A stretch of 64,000 nucleotides of DNA from Atherinomorus stipes (Eukaryota; Chordata; Actinopteri; Atheriniformes; Atherinidae), in the NCBI GenBank assembly GCA_023101725.1, contig JALJCO010001188.1:62001-126000 (forward strand). Reading direction: 5' to 3'. The position numbers and the translations under genes were made by a program. Below, piece by piece: positions 1-10,955 of this stretch. Each line of letters begins with the position of its first letter. The first letter of the stretch is position 1. The notes beneath the pieces are model-generated. The model was not told the origin of the DNA, made no database searches, and saw only the letters and a program-made list of their open reading frames with translations.

Positions 1-521
1 TTTTACGGGTTCGATAATGGCATTTTATTTACGTCTATAAGCCAATACATGCCGCCATTGCAGGTTGCCAAATACGATCTCTGTGTGGAAACAATATTTT
101 GGTCATAGTCAGGCTTGTACAGGGGAAAACCGTGGAGATGACGGGGGAAGCAGCTGCTTCAGGGCCCTGGAGATATTATCTGTTTCTGAGGAGGAGTGAC
201 CTGAGAAGAGCAAAACCTGGAGTAAATTTAGGTGAAGACTTCACTAAATGGACCCATATAAACATTTTCCACGGCATCTAAACACGCAAATGTCGACTTT
301 CCTCCTGGATCGGTAAGCTAGCTTGTTTGCTAACATGGCTAACGTTAGCTGTCGGTTATAAACTCCTGTGCGTTACTTGTTGGACATGCTGCAGACTGTT
401 GGTCACTTACGTATCGGCAGTGAGCCTGGCATCCCAGCGGCTGGAGTTGTTTTTCTGCCGTTGCAACTACAACCTAGACACACGTGATGTCGCTGTTCTG
501 TCCGTATTCCATATTCAACCT
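1..521. other. Unannotated sequence, probably old repeat
   Basis: I see no supported gene. GCTAGC/GTTAGC-rich motifs around 315-355 resemble motifs inside fish MITEs elsewhere in this window (11.4 kb, 62.7 kb), so it may be part of a dispersed element cut by the window edge. Short open frames show no recognisable protein family. Confidence 0.3.
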
Positions 522-525
522 TTAA

Positions 526-1137
526 AGGGACATCGTGTAATCGCGAGCAGCTCCCTCGTACTTTTCACGCTGCGTTCGCGTGAAACCGGGCAGACCGACG
601 ACAGCTGCTGCATGTAAAGTTATCATCAGCCTCTATGTGAACACATGGTCCGGTGACATCAGTCCACATCTGATTTGTTGTCATGGCGATGTCGTATTGT
701 TTTCCCTGACCCATGTTTTACCGTCTTTCGCTCGGCTTCATTGATTAAAATGACATCTGGTTTGTTACCAACGGCCGTCTGCCCGACTGCACATGAACCC
801 AGCATCAGTGAGACGCCAGTTTCTCCCCACTGCAGCGCGGTGACTTTTTAAAGGTGTTACCTCGAACTGAGCTGAAAACTCCGGTGTGTCCGGTGAGTTT
901 CTGTGATTTCCTACTGTCACGCTTCTCCTGAATGCAAAAACATGGCGATACGACATGGCAGCCTCCACCGAGCCGCCCCGCTCGATGTGTAAATGAATGA
1001 TACGGACGGCAAATTTAGAACTTAGAGGAGCACTTCAGTTTGTTGATGGGAGTGATTACTGATTAATAAAAAAACACTTTTGAACCAAATAATCAGTTTT
1101 TGTGAATAAATAACAGGAGAACTTACACAATATCCCT
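526..1137. mobile_element. TTAA-flanked MITE, 612 bp
   Basis: Direct TTAA copies lie at 522-525 and 1138-1141. The ends are imperfect inverted repeats: AGGGACATCGTGTAA on the left and TTACACAATATCCCT on the right. A second copy in opposite orientation starts at 63562 and runs off the window; its first 440 bases match the reverse complement of about 700-1137. TTAA duplication is typical of piggyBac-like elements, but no transposase is present and the family is inferred only from the duplication. Confidence 0.75.
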
Positions 1138-1244
1138 TTAACTTGAAGACTTGATGAGATGAGTGGAGTCAGGTCTGCGTGGTTGGAAAGAAAACCAGCA
1201 GCCACACGGCCCTATCTGGAATCACTTTGACATCCCTGCTCTAA

Positions 1245-1420
1245 ACTGTCCCTATGAGTGAATGTGAGTGTGAATGGTTGTCTGTCTCTCTGTGTTGGAC
1301 CTGTGACTGGCGACCTGCCCAGGGTGTATCCTGCCTCTTGCCTGATAATAGCTGGGATAGGCTCCAGCAACCCCCACGACCCTGAACTGGATAAGCGGTA
1401 CAGAAAATGACTGACTTACT
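1245..1420 (+). repeat. 3' part of a fish SINE/RTE-tail repeat
   Basis: The segment reads gtgaatggttgtctgtctct, then gcgacctgcccagggtgtat, then gctgggataggctccagcaa and a gataagcggtacagaaaatg tail. The same block occurs at 6230-6358 as the 3' half of a fuller SINE copy. This 3' module is widespread in teleost genomes. Only the 3' half is present, as expected for 5'-truncated retroposition. Confidence 0.7.
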
Positions 1421-1989
1421 GGATCTTACAAAAGCTTTTTTTTTAAGAATTAACCACTTTTAAAAACAGACAAAAGAAACAATTTTTTATTCAAGCAAAG
1501 CAAACCAATGCAGCAAAAACTAAATTTTATGCACAAAATTCAATTCAATTCAATTTTTTTAAAAGTTCTGCATAATACAGTGGTTTGGTGAAACATGGGC
1601 GAAACATCTGCTTTTCTTTTCTATATTTTTTTTAAAAAACAAAAAAAACTACTGTAAAAATTTAGTTACTCTTGCTTTTTTAAAAAAAAAAAAAAAAAAA
1701 CAAAAAAAAATCCTTTTATTTTAGTTTATAAAAGCAGTTTCAGTATCTGTTTCAGAAAGAAAAATCTGGTCCCTATGATAACTTATTTGCAGAGGACAGG
1801 AAACATGCTGTCCAGAGCTGAAATGTACTGGAGAGACTCTGGAAAGAACTGGAAAATATTTCAGTCTTGAAAACAGGACGAACAGCAAGAGACAGCAGAA
1901 CCACTGTCAGAAGAATCTCAGTGGCCAGTTGAAACCAGTAGGTTGCAGTAATAACACAAAAGAAGCCAAAAGAGGGAGAAAAAAAGGCA

Positions 1990-2110
1990 AAAAAAAAAGA
2001 CGAAATGTGAACGTCCTCCTCACCAGGTGGTGGCGGTAACGCACCGGAACACTGTTTGATAGACGCCAATAAACACCAAATGAAAAAGAACAGCGAAGAA
2101 GAAAGTTTTC
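1990..2110 (-). repeat. Dispersed retroposon-like fragment
   Basis: On the minus strand this contains a short block (cattaccgccaccacctgg type, 2020-2060) followed by a gene-free stretch rich in CTTCTTCTTC. It resembles a common fish interspersed repeat with 'gcattaccgccacc'. The open frame across it on the minus strand (1773-2159) is low-complexity and I do not call it a gene. Confidence 0.35.
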
Positions 2111-2159
2111 TCCGTGTACATGGCACCCGCTTTAACAGTCGTGTTGCTCGGGCTTTCAC

Positions 2160-2318
2160 CTCACTGCCACGTTGGTCTCCGTGAGAATCAGCAGGTTTGT
2201 AACTTGTAAGCTTTAGACTGAGCTGTTACAGCTCTGACGAGTTGGAGGAGCGGGTGGAAACCGATAAACACTTTCTCCCAACTCTGAGACAACCCGTCTA
2301 CAAGCAGCGACGCAAACT
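2160..2318 (+). other. SMCO4: Probable 5'UTR exon of SMCO4
   Basis: A strong splice donor, aaactGTAAGT, begins at 2319, and a matching acceptor follows a pyrimidine-rich tract (cttcccctgtcag) ending at 2758. The SMCO4 start codon lies 45 nt after that acceptor. The upstream limit is not visible; 2160 is only where the upstream repeat-like sequence ends. Inferred from splice-site quality and position; transcript data are not available here. Confidence 0.5.
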
Positions 2319-2803
2319 GTAAGTTAATGCTAACTAAACGGTTTTAACGTTCACCATGCGCGTGACAGGTACGCAGTAATCGTCTTTTTTGATACGTTTA
2401 CGTTGAATAGACAGCAGCATTTAGCCAGTGACGTCTCAGTTAACAGATCAGGTAACCACCAAACTTATAAGGTACGCCCCACCACCCATTTCTGCCCTCC
2501 CCTTTTACAAATATGTCCTCACCAGCCCTGTCTCTCTACTATCATGTAGATAATTTAAAATAATAACAGTTCTACTTTTGTGATTATTCCAGTTAGCTTG
2601 TTATCACTGCTTTTGTTTACTAATTTCTGACATGACATCCTTATCTGGAGCTTTTATCAATATCCATTTGAGCCATTTTTTGGTGGGGGGGGGAGTTAAG
2701 CATACTGATTGTCTATAAATTAAACTAACTCATTGTGTTGTGCTTCTTCCCCTGTCAGGTTCCTGCATAATAGCGACAAAGACTGAGGGGACGCTGACAC
2801 ATC

Positions 2804-2983
2804 ATGAGGCAGCTCAAAGGGAAACCTAAAAAAGAAACCTCCAAGGACAAGAAGGAGCGCAAACAGGCCATGCAGGAAGCCCGGCAGCAGGTAGCCACAG
2901 TCGTGCTGCCTACTCTGGCTGTTGTGGTGCTGCTTATTGTTGTATTCGTCTACGTGGCCACCAGACCTGGCGCTATCGAGTAG
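2804..2983 (+). CDS. SMCO4: SMCO4, single-pass membrane and coiled-coil domain protein 4
   Basis: A complete 59-codon frame from ATG at 2804 to TAG at 2981-2983. The first 28 residues are highly charged (MRQLKGKPKKETSKDKKERK) and suit a short coiled coil. Residues about 30-52 are a hydrophobic single transmembrane segment (TLAVVVLLIVVFVYVA), followed by a 7-residue tail. It is nearly identical to the vertebrate SMCO4/C11orf75 protein as I remember it, including the length of 59 residues; differences sit at residue 30 and in the tail (GAIE). The molecular function of SMCO4 is poorly known and nothing here adds to it. The coding exon begins at 2759 after a good acceptor and holds the whole CDS. 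It is transcribed in the same direction as NF1, 15 kb upstream of it. Confidence 0.95.
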   Translation: MRQLKGKPKKETSKDKKERKQAMQEARQQVATVVLPTLAVVVLLIVVFVYVATRPGAIE

Positions 2984-5127
2984 ATGTGAAAGACATGGGA
3001 ACTGTCAACTGACCAGAGTTTGACACAATGACAGTGGCTACACCCAAAGGATTACCCTCAGCATGGGACAGCTGTCCACGGTAGGCCGATGACCGGTCTG
3101 CCATCTGCCTCCCCCCAAAGAGTGCCTTAGCTGGATCCAAACTGCACGAAGAAGAATAATCTGCCCCTCAGTGCCTTTTCTGGATGAATGAGGACAACGT
3201 TCATTTAATCCCAATGCTTTTAGAGTTGATGTCATGTAAATTATTCAGATTTCTACATACCAAAGGAAATTGTGCACAATCTTGTCAGGTTTGACCACAT
3301 GTATTGAAGAAAGAACTGTTAAAAAAAAATTACTTCACAGATTGTGAAGTAGATCCAGCACAATCACACACAGCTGGATTTCTTTATTTTCAGCGTGAAT
3401 GTTTAAACATGAACTGGTTTGCTGTTAAATCAGCAGCCGTATAAATATGCAATTCTCTTAAGGTGCCTTAAAACATTTGAAACTGTGTTAAAGTTCAGTA
3501 AAAAAGTTTCTTTTTTATTGACCTGGAGTTGGACTAGTATTGTACAAGTCTTAAAAATGCACCTTTTCCTCCTGTTGTGTTGTATCCAAGCATTGTGTGT
3601 CACAACAATGTCGGGCCGAATGTAATTCCCGCCTCCTTTTCATCTTCTTCCGGCCTTTTAATATTTAAGTTAATCTAAACCATCTTGATGGTGGAAATCC
3701 GAGTATCCGAGTATATAGTTTTTTTTTCCTAGAGCTCATGTGGGATTAGTCTGGGGGTGTGGGGTTTAACTGACATGAAAAGTGTTGTTTTCTCCTTTTA
3801 TGTACTTTTCCTGAGTATTTCTTCAAACCCACCTGTTACTTTTGAAGATAAAAATTTGAAAATGATGAACTGCCTTTTTTTTTTTCTCAGTAAGGCTTTC
3901 TTTAAAAGATTTCCCAGCAGATCTTCACTTTAGCTCCTAATCACAGCTTATTTAAAGACATATGAAGATTTTTACGCAGCAGAGCTGTAACTTTGCAAAA
4001 TAATCTTTATTTTTCTCTATAATTTTTACAAATGTTCAAGTGTACAAATATATGGGGTACTCTGCAGGATTCTAGTCAGGCCCACTTTAAATGTTTCAGT
4101 GGTATGATTGTGTTGTACCAGTCTTGTACTGAAGGGGGCGCTGGGTTGCACCATGACATAGTTACAGATTTGTTAGTACTACTAACGAGGCTTCCAGCAT
4201 CTTGATATCACCCTTTTGTGTCAAGGCCTGCATGGGGGCATTTGATTCTTGAGCATGGTTAATGTTTAATGAACATCTTTCTAGTACTTGGTGAATTTGG
4301 TCTTTACCCAGGTGTGGAGTCCTGAAATATGTTTTTCCTGCAGTGTTCACTGGAAACAAATCAGCCCCCATGCTTCCTCCAAAGTTCCAACTCCTAATTC
4401 TCTTTACCACTTTTTTTTTCTTTTAAAAAGTGAGTAAAATTATCTGGAATAATCTAGAGATAGATTTTGTGTGTGGACTGAGAGGCTGATGAATACTATA
4501 AAATAATGTTTCTACTGTAGTTTAGTCTCTGTAGCTCTGCAGTGAAGCAGTGTTGTACTTGCAAGTATGTATAAAAGTCACTTCTCTCTAAGAGGGAAAA
4601 TCATTTAATCCGAAGTGGTCCAGATGAGTGAAATATTAAGATAAGAAAACCTTTAGTGGTGGAAATTTGTAATTCTGCAACAGCACATATACAGCGGACC
4701 AGTCTGGCCAAAGGTAAGTGAATAGACAGAAAAACTTACAAACATAAAGGATAGATTGAAATAAATTAAGATAAGTAGACTGTACAGGAGTTTTAAAACA
4801 CAAAAATAAATAAATAATGAATAAGTACAGTAATTTTGATGATGAGTGGGTGTAAAGTATATGAATAATCATAAATGACAGACTGAGACTGGTGTGTTGT
4901 GTAAATTGCTGCATAAAGAAATTATTGCGCATAGTTAAAAAGTACTGCACATGATCCAGAAGTGATGGTGACAGATACAAAGGCTGCATGGGTGAAATGG
5001 ATTCTTTAGATGTGCTCAATCTGCAAACAATAAAAACTCACATTTTTTTTCTTGCTTTAGTGCAAAGAAGCATCAGGATGTTTACATTTAATAAACTTAT
5101 TTTAGTAAAAATATTATGAATATTCCT
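2984..5127 (+). other. SMCO4 3'UTR and intergenic sequence
   Basis: The 3'UTR of SMCO4 must start here, but reading to about 4000 I found no AATAAA or ATTAAA, so the transcript end is not placed. AATAAA-type motifs first appear beyond 4750 in an A/T-rich stretch that looks like an old interspersed repeat. No other gene is supported. Confidence 0.4.
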
Positions 5128-5676
5128 AAATGTACAGTATGTAAGAGTTACTGACATCTAGTGGTAAAGATGGGTATTTGAAAGGAAAGATCTTTTCTAT
5201 CAAATGACTTCATATTCCTGCACTGTTGTGAATGTATGGTGGCTGTTAGTGGCCAAACTTCTCCCAGACATAAAGATTTTTTCATGTGTGAGTGGATCCA
5301 GTGATCTCAGGTGTAGCTATGACTGGACTATGAGTAACTTTTTTTTTATTATTATTATGTTTTCATGTCTTTTAATGCATTACTGATCCCAAACAGTGCT
5401 TTAACTCCCATTAAACAAACTGGTACAGCAGTTTTAAAGTTCAGAGGGTTTTTACCTCACACACATTGTTTGTCCATTCAGGGACACCGTAGTAAAAGTG
5501 GTGGAACAAGTATGGCAGCCTCCATATGTGCACTGCCCAGCAAGTAGATATAAATGACTCATTCTAAGAAAATAAGTTATTATAGTGCAGTGATTACACA
5601 TCAATAGAAACAGTTTTGAATTATAAATCAAATTTTCCGCCACTGACCTTTGATTTTTCACACACTGTACCTTTAA
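5128..5676. mobile_element. MITE of the GTACAGTATGTAAG family, copy 1
   Basis: Begins TAAATGTACAGTATGTAAGA and ends CACACTGTACCTTTAA, which are imperfect inverted termini. It carries the family signature 'ctgacatctagtggtaaaga' near the left end. Two more copies are at 6977-8510 and 55635-56432; the TTAA ends are best preserved in those. No coding capacity. Confidence 0.75.
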
Positions 5677-5679
5677 ATA

Positions 5680-6007
5680 TATATAATATGTATATATTAT
5701 TTTTACATATAGAAACATGAATTCATTTAGACATGCATTACAACTTGCATAGTGGATCTTTAAAATCCCAACACATTTGATCTCAGGTATCTAGAAATGA
5801 AAAATAGTATTTAATTTTATGATTAAAGTAACTCCTGAAGCACTAAAAGTTATTTTAAATGTAAATATCTACATGTGTAGTAAACTTGACCACCTGAATT
5901 GAACCACCTCAAAATACAAACAAGTCACATCTGTGAAGTCAGAAAGATATTAATGCAACAAGTTATCCCACTGCTTTTGGAAATTATTTATTTTTCAAAC
6001 ATAAAAA
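5680..6007. other. Unannotated A/T-rich spacer
   Basis: A/T-rich sequence with TATATA stretches between a MITE and a SINE. I see no gene, RNA or repeat boundary that I can support. Confidence 0.3.
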
Positions 6008-6358
6008 ATCAAAGGGCTGCGTGCTGGTGTGGTGGTTTGCATTGCAGTCTCACAGTAAGAAGGTTGCTAGTTCAAGCCCCAGCGTGGGAGAAGTTTGATC
6101 AGTTCCAACAATACCTCCTGTGTGGAGTTCGGATGTTCCCCTCGTGTATGCACGGGTTTCTCTTCGGGTGCTCTGGCTTCCATGCATGTTAGTTTAATTG
6201 GTGACTCTAAAGTTGCCTTGAGGAGTGATGATGAGTGGTTGTTTGTCTCTGTGTTGGCCCTGCAACAGACTGGCGACCTGTCCAAGGTGTACCCTGCCTC
6301 TCGCCTGATGATAGCTGGGATAGGCTCCAGTAACCTCACAACATGGTACAGAAAATGA
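6008..6358 (+). repeat. tRNA-derived SINE, nearly full length
   Basis: The head resembles a tRNA-type RNA polymerase III promoter: tggtgtggtggtttgc (A-box region) and ggttgctagttcaagcccc (B-box region, 6060-6080). The body follows the widespread fish module: tgtggagttcggatgttc, gactctaaagttgcc, gcgacctgtccaaggtgtac, gctgggataggctccag, and the end tacagaaaatgagtgaatg. The 3' half recurs at 1245-1420. Retroposed through LINE machinery as a family property. Confidence 0.8.
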
Positions 6359-6364
6359 GTGAAT

Positions 6365-6560
6365 GAATACAAAAATTGAATCCTCACGTGGAAAAATGTC
6401 CAACACACCTGAATCAAATGGCTAATTACCTCGTGCACAAGTCATTCAGCTCTGCAAAGGTCTGGTAACGAGACATTTATTTGATTCAGGTGTGTTTGAG
6501 AAGGCACACAACCAAAATGTGCAGGATAGTAGCTCTTGAAGATTGGACTTTGGTACCCCT
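6365..6560. mobile_element. Degenerate palindromic MITE (family of 55137-55357)
   Basis: Contains paired inverted segments: ccaacacacctgaatcaaat (left) and atttgattcaggtgtgtttg (right), and ends gctcttgaagattggacttt-ggtacccctg. The same arrangement is found at 55137-55357 with better ends. The left terminus is eroded or replaced by the preceding SINE. Confidence 0.6.
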
Positions 6561-6639
6561 GTTATACAAGTTCTCTGTAAATGAAATACATATAAGAAAA
6601 ATAAAAAAGATAAATTAAAACACATAGATCTCATCAAAT

Positions 6640-6975
6640 TAAGGGGACAATCACATGTTCCACAAAAAATGTTATTTATCTTCTTAAATCCCCTTGTGGA
6701 ATGGGTTATGTTGGAAAAACTTTTTGGTCACTAAAAACTTGAGTAGCGGAACATGCAGCATCCGAAATGGAGACTGAAGAAACCCAGTAGCTGTTCATTT
6801 TAAGGAAGCACAGCATCCTGTTTCCTGTTCAAAATATATCGGGATTGAGCACATGAAACTGCCCAGACAAGGAGGGGACACAACAAGCTGCTACTACAAA
6901 GGGAAAGCTTCCACATCTTTATGTTAAAGACTTTGGCACCTAATGGACTCAACCAAGATGATATTAAGAACTTTC
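6640..6975 (+). pseudogene. Penelope-like retroelement fragment, GIY-YIG endonuclease region
   Basis: Translation from about 6670 gives NVIYLLKSPCGMGYVGKT, which fits the GIY-YIG nuclease core of Penelope-like elements (hydrophobic-IY, then YVG and KT). Further on are a degraded AEH motif and, after one frameshift near 6790, VAVHFKEAQHPVSCSKYIGI and LPRQGGD, matching the HF...H...YIGIE...RRGG block of the same domain. At least one in-frame stop (6740 region) and a frameshift break it. The reverse transcriptase half is not present. The family call rests on motif order, not on a search. Confidence 0.7.
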
Positions 6976-6976
6976 T

Positions 6977-8510
6977 TTAAAGGTACAGTATATAAGAATT
7001 ACTGACATCTAGTGGTAAAGATGGGTATTTGAAAGAAAAGATGTTTTCTTTCAAATGACTTTATATTCCAAGCACTGTTGTCCACTAAAGCGTCCGGGCG
7101 CACTTCAACAAAAGGTAAAAAAGGGAAAGGGAGGTAAAGCTGGTAAGTTAGCTTTTATAATAGCTTTGAATAAAGAGATGGAAACCCAAATTTGCAAATT
7201 GTGTCAGTACAATCTGCGTCACTTTAGTGAATGAACCCCAGTCCGTCCACTAAAGTTTCTGGGCATACTTCAACAAAAGGTAAACAAGATGTTGGTAGGG
7301 CAGCCCACTTTAGTTTAACAAAAAGTTACGTGATACATATGACCGTGATGAGGGGAAGCTGGTAAGTTAGCTTTTAATAGCTTTGAATAAAAGAGATGAG
7401 AAACCTGTTTTGTATTAGATCTGCTGGAGCATAAATTTTTTCAATGGTCCCTAACAAGATCCTCCCTCATGTGCGAATGCAAACTGAAGGCGAAGGGTAG
7501 TTCTTATAACTGAAATCGGGACGCGTAGTTATAAGAACTGCGTTCTTAGAACCTCTCTGTCCAAATGTGCTGTAAGACTGAATTATGAGGAACTATTTTT
7601 TATGTCTTTTAAGACATTACTGATCCCAAACAGTTTCTAGCTTCCATTACACAAAGCTGGTACAGCAGTTTTAACATTCCAAAGGTTCTTACTTCACACA
7701 CATTAGCTGTGTTCGAAATCATCCACTCATCCCTCCTCCCTGTTCCCTACATAGTGTATATGATGTAGTCCACTATATCATGTAACTATGTAGGAAACGA
7801 CGGGAGGAGATTTCGGACACTACATGGGGTGACGTCGGTAGATGCGCTGCGACGTGCAGTGGCGAAACTTCAATAAAGTTTTTTTTTGTTTTTTTTTTAG
7901 ACGTGCAGTGCGGTAGCTACAGTTATGAACAACAGACACCTTTCCTGCTACGAAGAAATACCACTATTGTTAAAAGCTATTGTTAAAAGCTACACAACAA
8001 CGCCACTAAAGCAAATGTTGGTACTTTAACGTTTACTTACGTTTGCTTACATTTAAGCTGCTTCGCCATTTTTTTTCTTCTACGATCACAAAACACAGCC
8101 GCATTGCATTGTGGTATACGGGAGTACAATGTAGGGTACATCGCTTGTACATTTACATTCGAGGTGCATTGTGGGTATTTTGTAGTGGACGATGTAGTGG
8201 ACAGAATTCGAACAACACTACAAAATGGCGTGCTCACTATATAGTGCACTACATCCGTGATAGGGAGCGATTTCGAACACAGCTATTGTTTTGTCCATTC
8301 AGGGACACCATAGTAAAAATGGTGGAACAAATATGGCAGCCTCCATATGTGCACCGTCCAGCAAGGAGATATAAATGACTAATTTTAAGAAAATAAACAT
8401 TAAACAGCTGTTCTGCTGCAGTGATTACACATCAATAGAAACACAGTTTTGAATTAAATATCAAATTTTTCTGCCATTGACCTTTGATTTTTTTCATGCT
8501 GTACCTTTAA
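6977..8510. mobile_element. MITE of the GTACAGTATGTAAG family, copy 2, enlarged
   Basis: TTAA at 6977-6980 is followed by AGGTACAGTATATAAGAATT; the right end is GCTGTACC with TTTAA at 8506-8510. It is longer than copy 1 for two reasons. There is internal repeated material (7081-7400 has two versions of 'gtccactaaagcgtccgggc'-like and 'aagctggtaagttagctttt' blocks), and a second MITE is inserted at 7705-8284. Non-coding. Confidence 0.75.
7705..8284. mobile_element. MITE with perfect 16-bp inverted ends, nested
   Basis: Termini AGCTGTGTTCGAAATC and GATTTCGAACACAGCT are exact inverted repeats, flanked by a 3-bp duplication ATT (7702-7704 and 8285-8287). The element sits inside copy 2 of the GTACAGTATGTAAG MITE and so is younger than it. 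Subterminal sequence also pairs (catagtgtatatgatgtagt with cactatatagtgcactacat). A 3-bp duplication suggests a PIF/Harbinger-like mobiliser, but this is inference. Confidence 0.8.
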
Positions 8511-8642
8511 TATGAGATCTATGTGTGTCGGCTTTACAGCTCAACACTGACCCGGGGTTTCCGTTGGTGTAACTCAGTGTTATTCTGTTTTATGCATCAA
8601 GTGACAGAATCTACAAGAGACAGAGGTGGGAATTGTGGAGCC

Positions 8643-8789
8643 AACAAGTCTTTTCCATGTCATGACTTTGTTCTGCCCAGCCACTGAACCAGGTGTGAAC
8701 AATCAGCACAATGAATTAAACTGTGCTGATTGGACTCACCTGGTTCATTGGCTGGGCAGAACAAATTCATGACATGGAAAAGACTTGTT
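8643..8789. repeat. Foldback hairpin 1
   Basis: The left arm from AACAAGTCTTTTCCATGTCA pairs almost perfectly with the right arm ending TGACATGGAAAAGACTTGTT. Arms are about 65 bp around a loop of roughly 15 bp. Non-coding; probably a MITE. Confidence 0.8.
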
Positions 8790-8829
8790 TACTCTACAAT
8801 GGGCTAACAAGGTCCTCAACTCTACTACT

Positions 8830-8935
8830 CCTGTCTTTCATTACTGGACAAACTGATTAATCCAGGTGTGTCTGGCCAGTTACTGAGGTCAGACACACTG
8901 GGATTAATAGGTTTGTCCAATAATGAAAGACAGGA
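8830..8935. repeat. Foldback hairpin 2
   Basis: The left arm CCTGTCTTTCATTACTGGAC pairs with the right arm GTCCAATAATGAAAGACAGG; arms are about 45-50 bp. It lies 40 bp after hairpin 1 and is a different sequence, so the two are separate foldbacks or two parts of one compound element. Confidence 0.75.
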
Positions 8936-8959
8936 AACAGAGGAGCACTACTAAGTTTG

Positions 8960-10100
8960 GGAAGTAGTGGAGTCTTCCATATAGCCCATTCAGAAAGTAG
9001 TGGAGGTGTGCATAAAGCCCATTCCCACCTCTGCTACAAGACCCCCGAAAATGGAGAAGGTCCTGCCTGCAGCTCACAAGACAAGGCGGAGTTGGACTTC
9101 CGACTCTGTCTACAAGGCCGTTTTCATTGGATTATTCCTACCCTAACCTGTACCCCCAACCCCTATCCTTACACACCGCGCAGATGCAGAGCAAGTGTCA
9201 CATTGCAGAGGGGGCAGGGACTTGTAGTGGGCCCTTATAAAGCTACTGGCCATTTCATTAAACAATTCATATATCTGATCTGGATCAGCGCTGTAGGTCT
9301 ATTTGGCCGCTACCAAAAAAGGGACTGAATGATTGGCTTTAGTTTCAACTATAAAAAGAAAAATTCTCACACTTCGATCCATAAAAAATATTAAATATAA
9401 TCGTAGATAAACTGAGACTCAATTTGCTCACTCGACAGCCAGATAATTTGTAAAACAAAGTAAATGGAGATTGGACACTGTACAGTGACAGCGTCCAATG
9501 ACACAGCTGATCAATTAGTAACTTAAAGGCACTTGAGGCAAGATTAAGAAACGAAACTCGCGACTGGCGCTTCAGGTAACTGCAGCCACGAGCCAAACCG
9601 TCACGGGAGCGTGCACAAGCTGAAGCTATAATGTTGTTTACTAAGCTTTTTCTTCGTAGTTACACTTTTTAGTGTCTTTCAGTTGATCTGGATCATTTGA
9701 CGACGGCAGAAAAATCCATAACTATGGCTTACAGTGTTTGAATTTACTGCGACCGTCTTCTTCCTGTATCAAAACTGCGGATGTAGCATCATTTGACGTC
9801 ACGTCCGCAGGGCGGCGCGGGAAATTCGGCCACCAAATTGCAGCGCATTTTGCAGCACACAGCCTGTTCAAGGCAACAGAGAGAAACATGGGTGGAAACG
9901 TTATTTTTGGTATTTAGCGCTTCATCACCCATTAGTATTAAAAAAAAATGGACATGCATGTTTGTTTGTTTTTTTAATTCCTGCCTCTAGTCCCTTTAAC
10001 AATGGCAGTCAGAGACAGAAGGACAAAATGCGGATGAGTGTGGATCAGATGAGTTCTGCAGCACAATTTGCGCTATTTCAGCACCACAGACAGTGCCATG
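8960..10100. other. Unannotated intergenic stretch
   Basis: No gene I can support. An open frame on + at 8957-9328 is without recognisable domains. The 9330-9990 portion is CpG-containing, with motifs such as tgacgtcacg at about 9794, but I found no paired repeat ends. Confidence 0.3.
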
Positions 10101-10103
10101 GAC

Positions 10104-10555
10104 TAATGCTGCGTTCCGTTTACCTCGGACCTGGGAAGTGGGAACTGGGGGGTGACGTCACACCTGACCAACTTGTGTTCCAGGTCACTGGTCGGAAAAC
10201 CAGTTAGGGGCCTAGCAAAACAACATGTTTGCTATGGCTATTGTTATTAGATGTTGGTAGCATAGCTGGCGTTGTAGTTCACATATACCACATGAAAAAT
10301 GTGAATTACACTACAGCAGCTTCCCCTTACATCTATATACACCAATACTACGTGTACGACTGATTTAATGCAACAAAATATTAGTAAGAAGTGTAAATAA
10401 ATGTAACATTACAAGAGCTTCTGAAACTGCTTCTAAAGCTGCGAGTATTGTCCGACTTTCAAGTGGGAAATCCGACTTCGGGGGCCGTTCCAGTTGAAAC
10501 TTCCAACTCGAAACAGGTAATTTCCAACTTCAAGTTCAAATGGAACGCAGCATTA
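10104..10555. mobile_element. MITE with ATGCTGCGTTCC ends, TA target duplication
   Basis: TA at 10104-10105 is followed by ATGCTGCGTTCCGTTTACC; the right end is AAATGGAACGCAGCAT followed by TA. Subterminal sequences pair imperfectly (cctgggaagtgggaact with ttccaacttcaag). A TA duplication with short inverted ends suggests a Tc1/mariner-type mobiliser. No open frame. Confidence 0.75.
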
Positions 10556-10955
10556 CAGGTGTGCCAGGGTGCATCGGTGCCACACAGAGGCAGCTGGTAC
10601 ACCTGGTTACGACTAAATAAGTGACCCATCACCCAGCAAACACTGAGAAAGCACTAACGACTGCTAAAAGCGATGAAAGAGAGTTCCCTGATCCTTGACA
10701 GACACCTGGACGAACTGGATAACCGTTTTCAGAGTGACTGTTATGGAATAATGAAGCTGTTGCCTCCCTGCTGCCTGCATCTGACACGTTTTACCTGCTG
10801 GACGCATTGCACGCACTGAGCAGGCATGTGTCAGTTCATCCATTATTGAAGCGTTGGACTCGTTTCCCAACATGAACTGTTTACTGGTATTCTGATAACA
10901 CCACCTGTTCCAGTTGCTCCATGGAGCCTGTTTTCCCCGAATTTTTATATATTAG

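Noticed and set aside
1773..2159. 128-codon open frame on the minus strand
   Set aside because: Low-complexity, overlaps a repeat-like block and shows no domain; no splice or promoter support.
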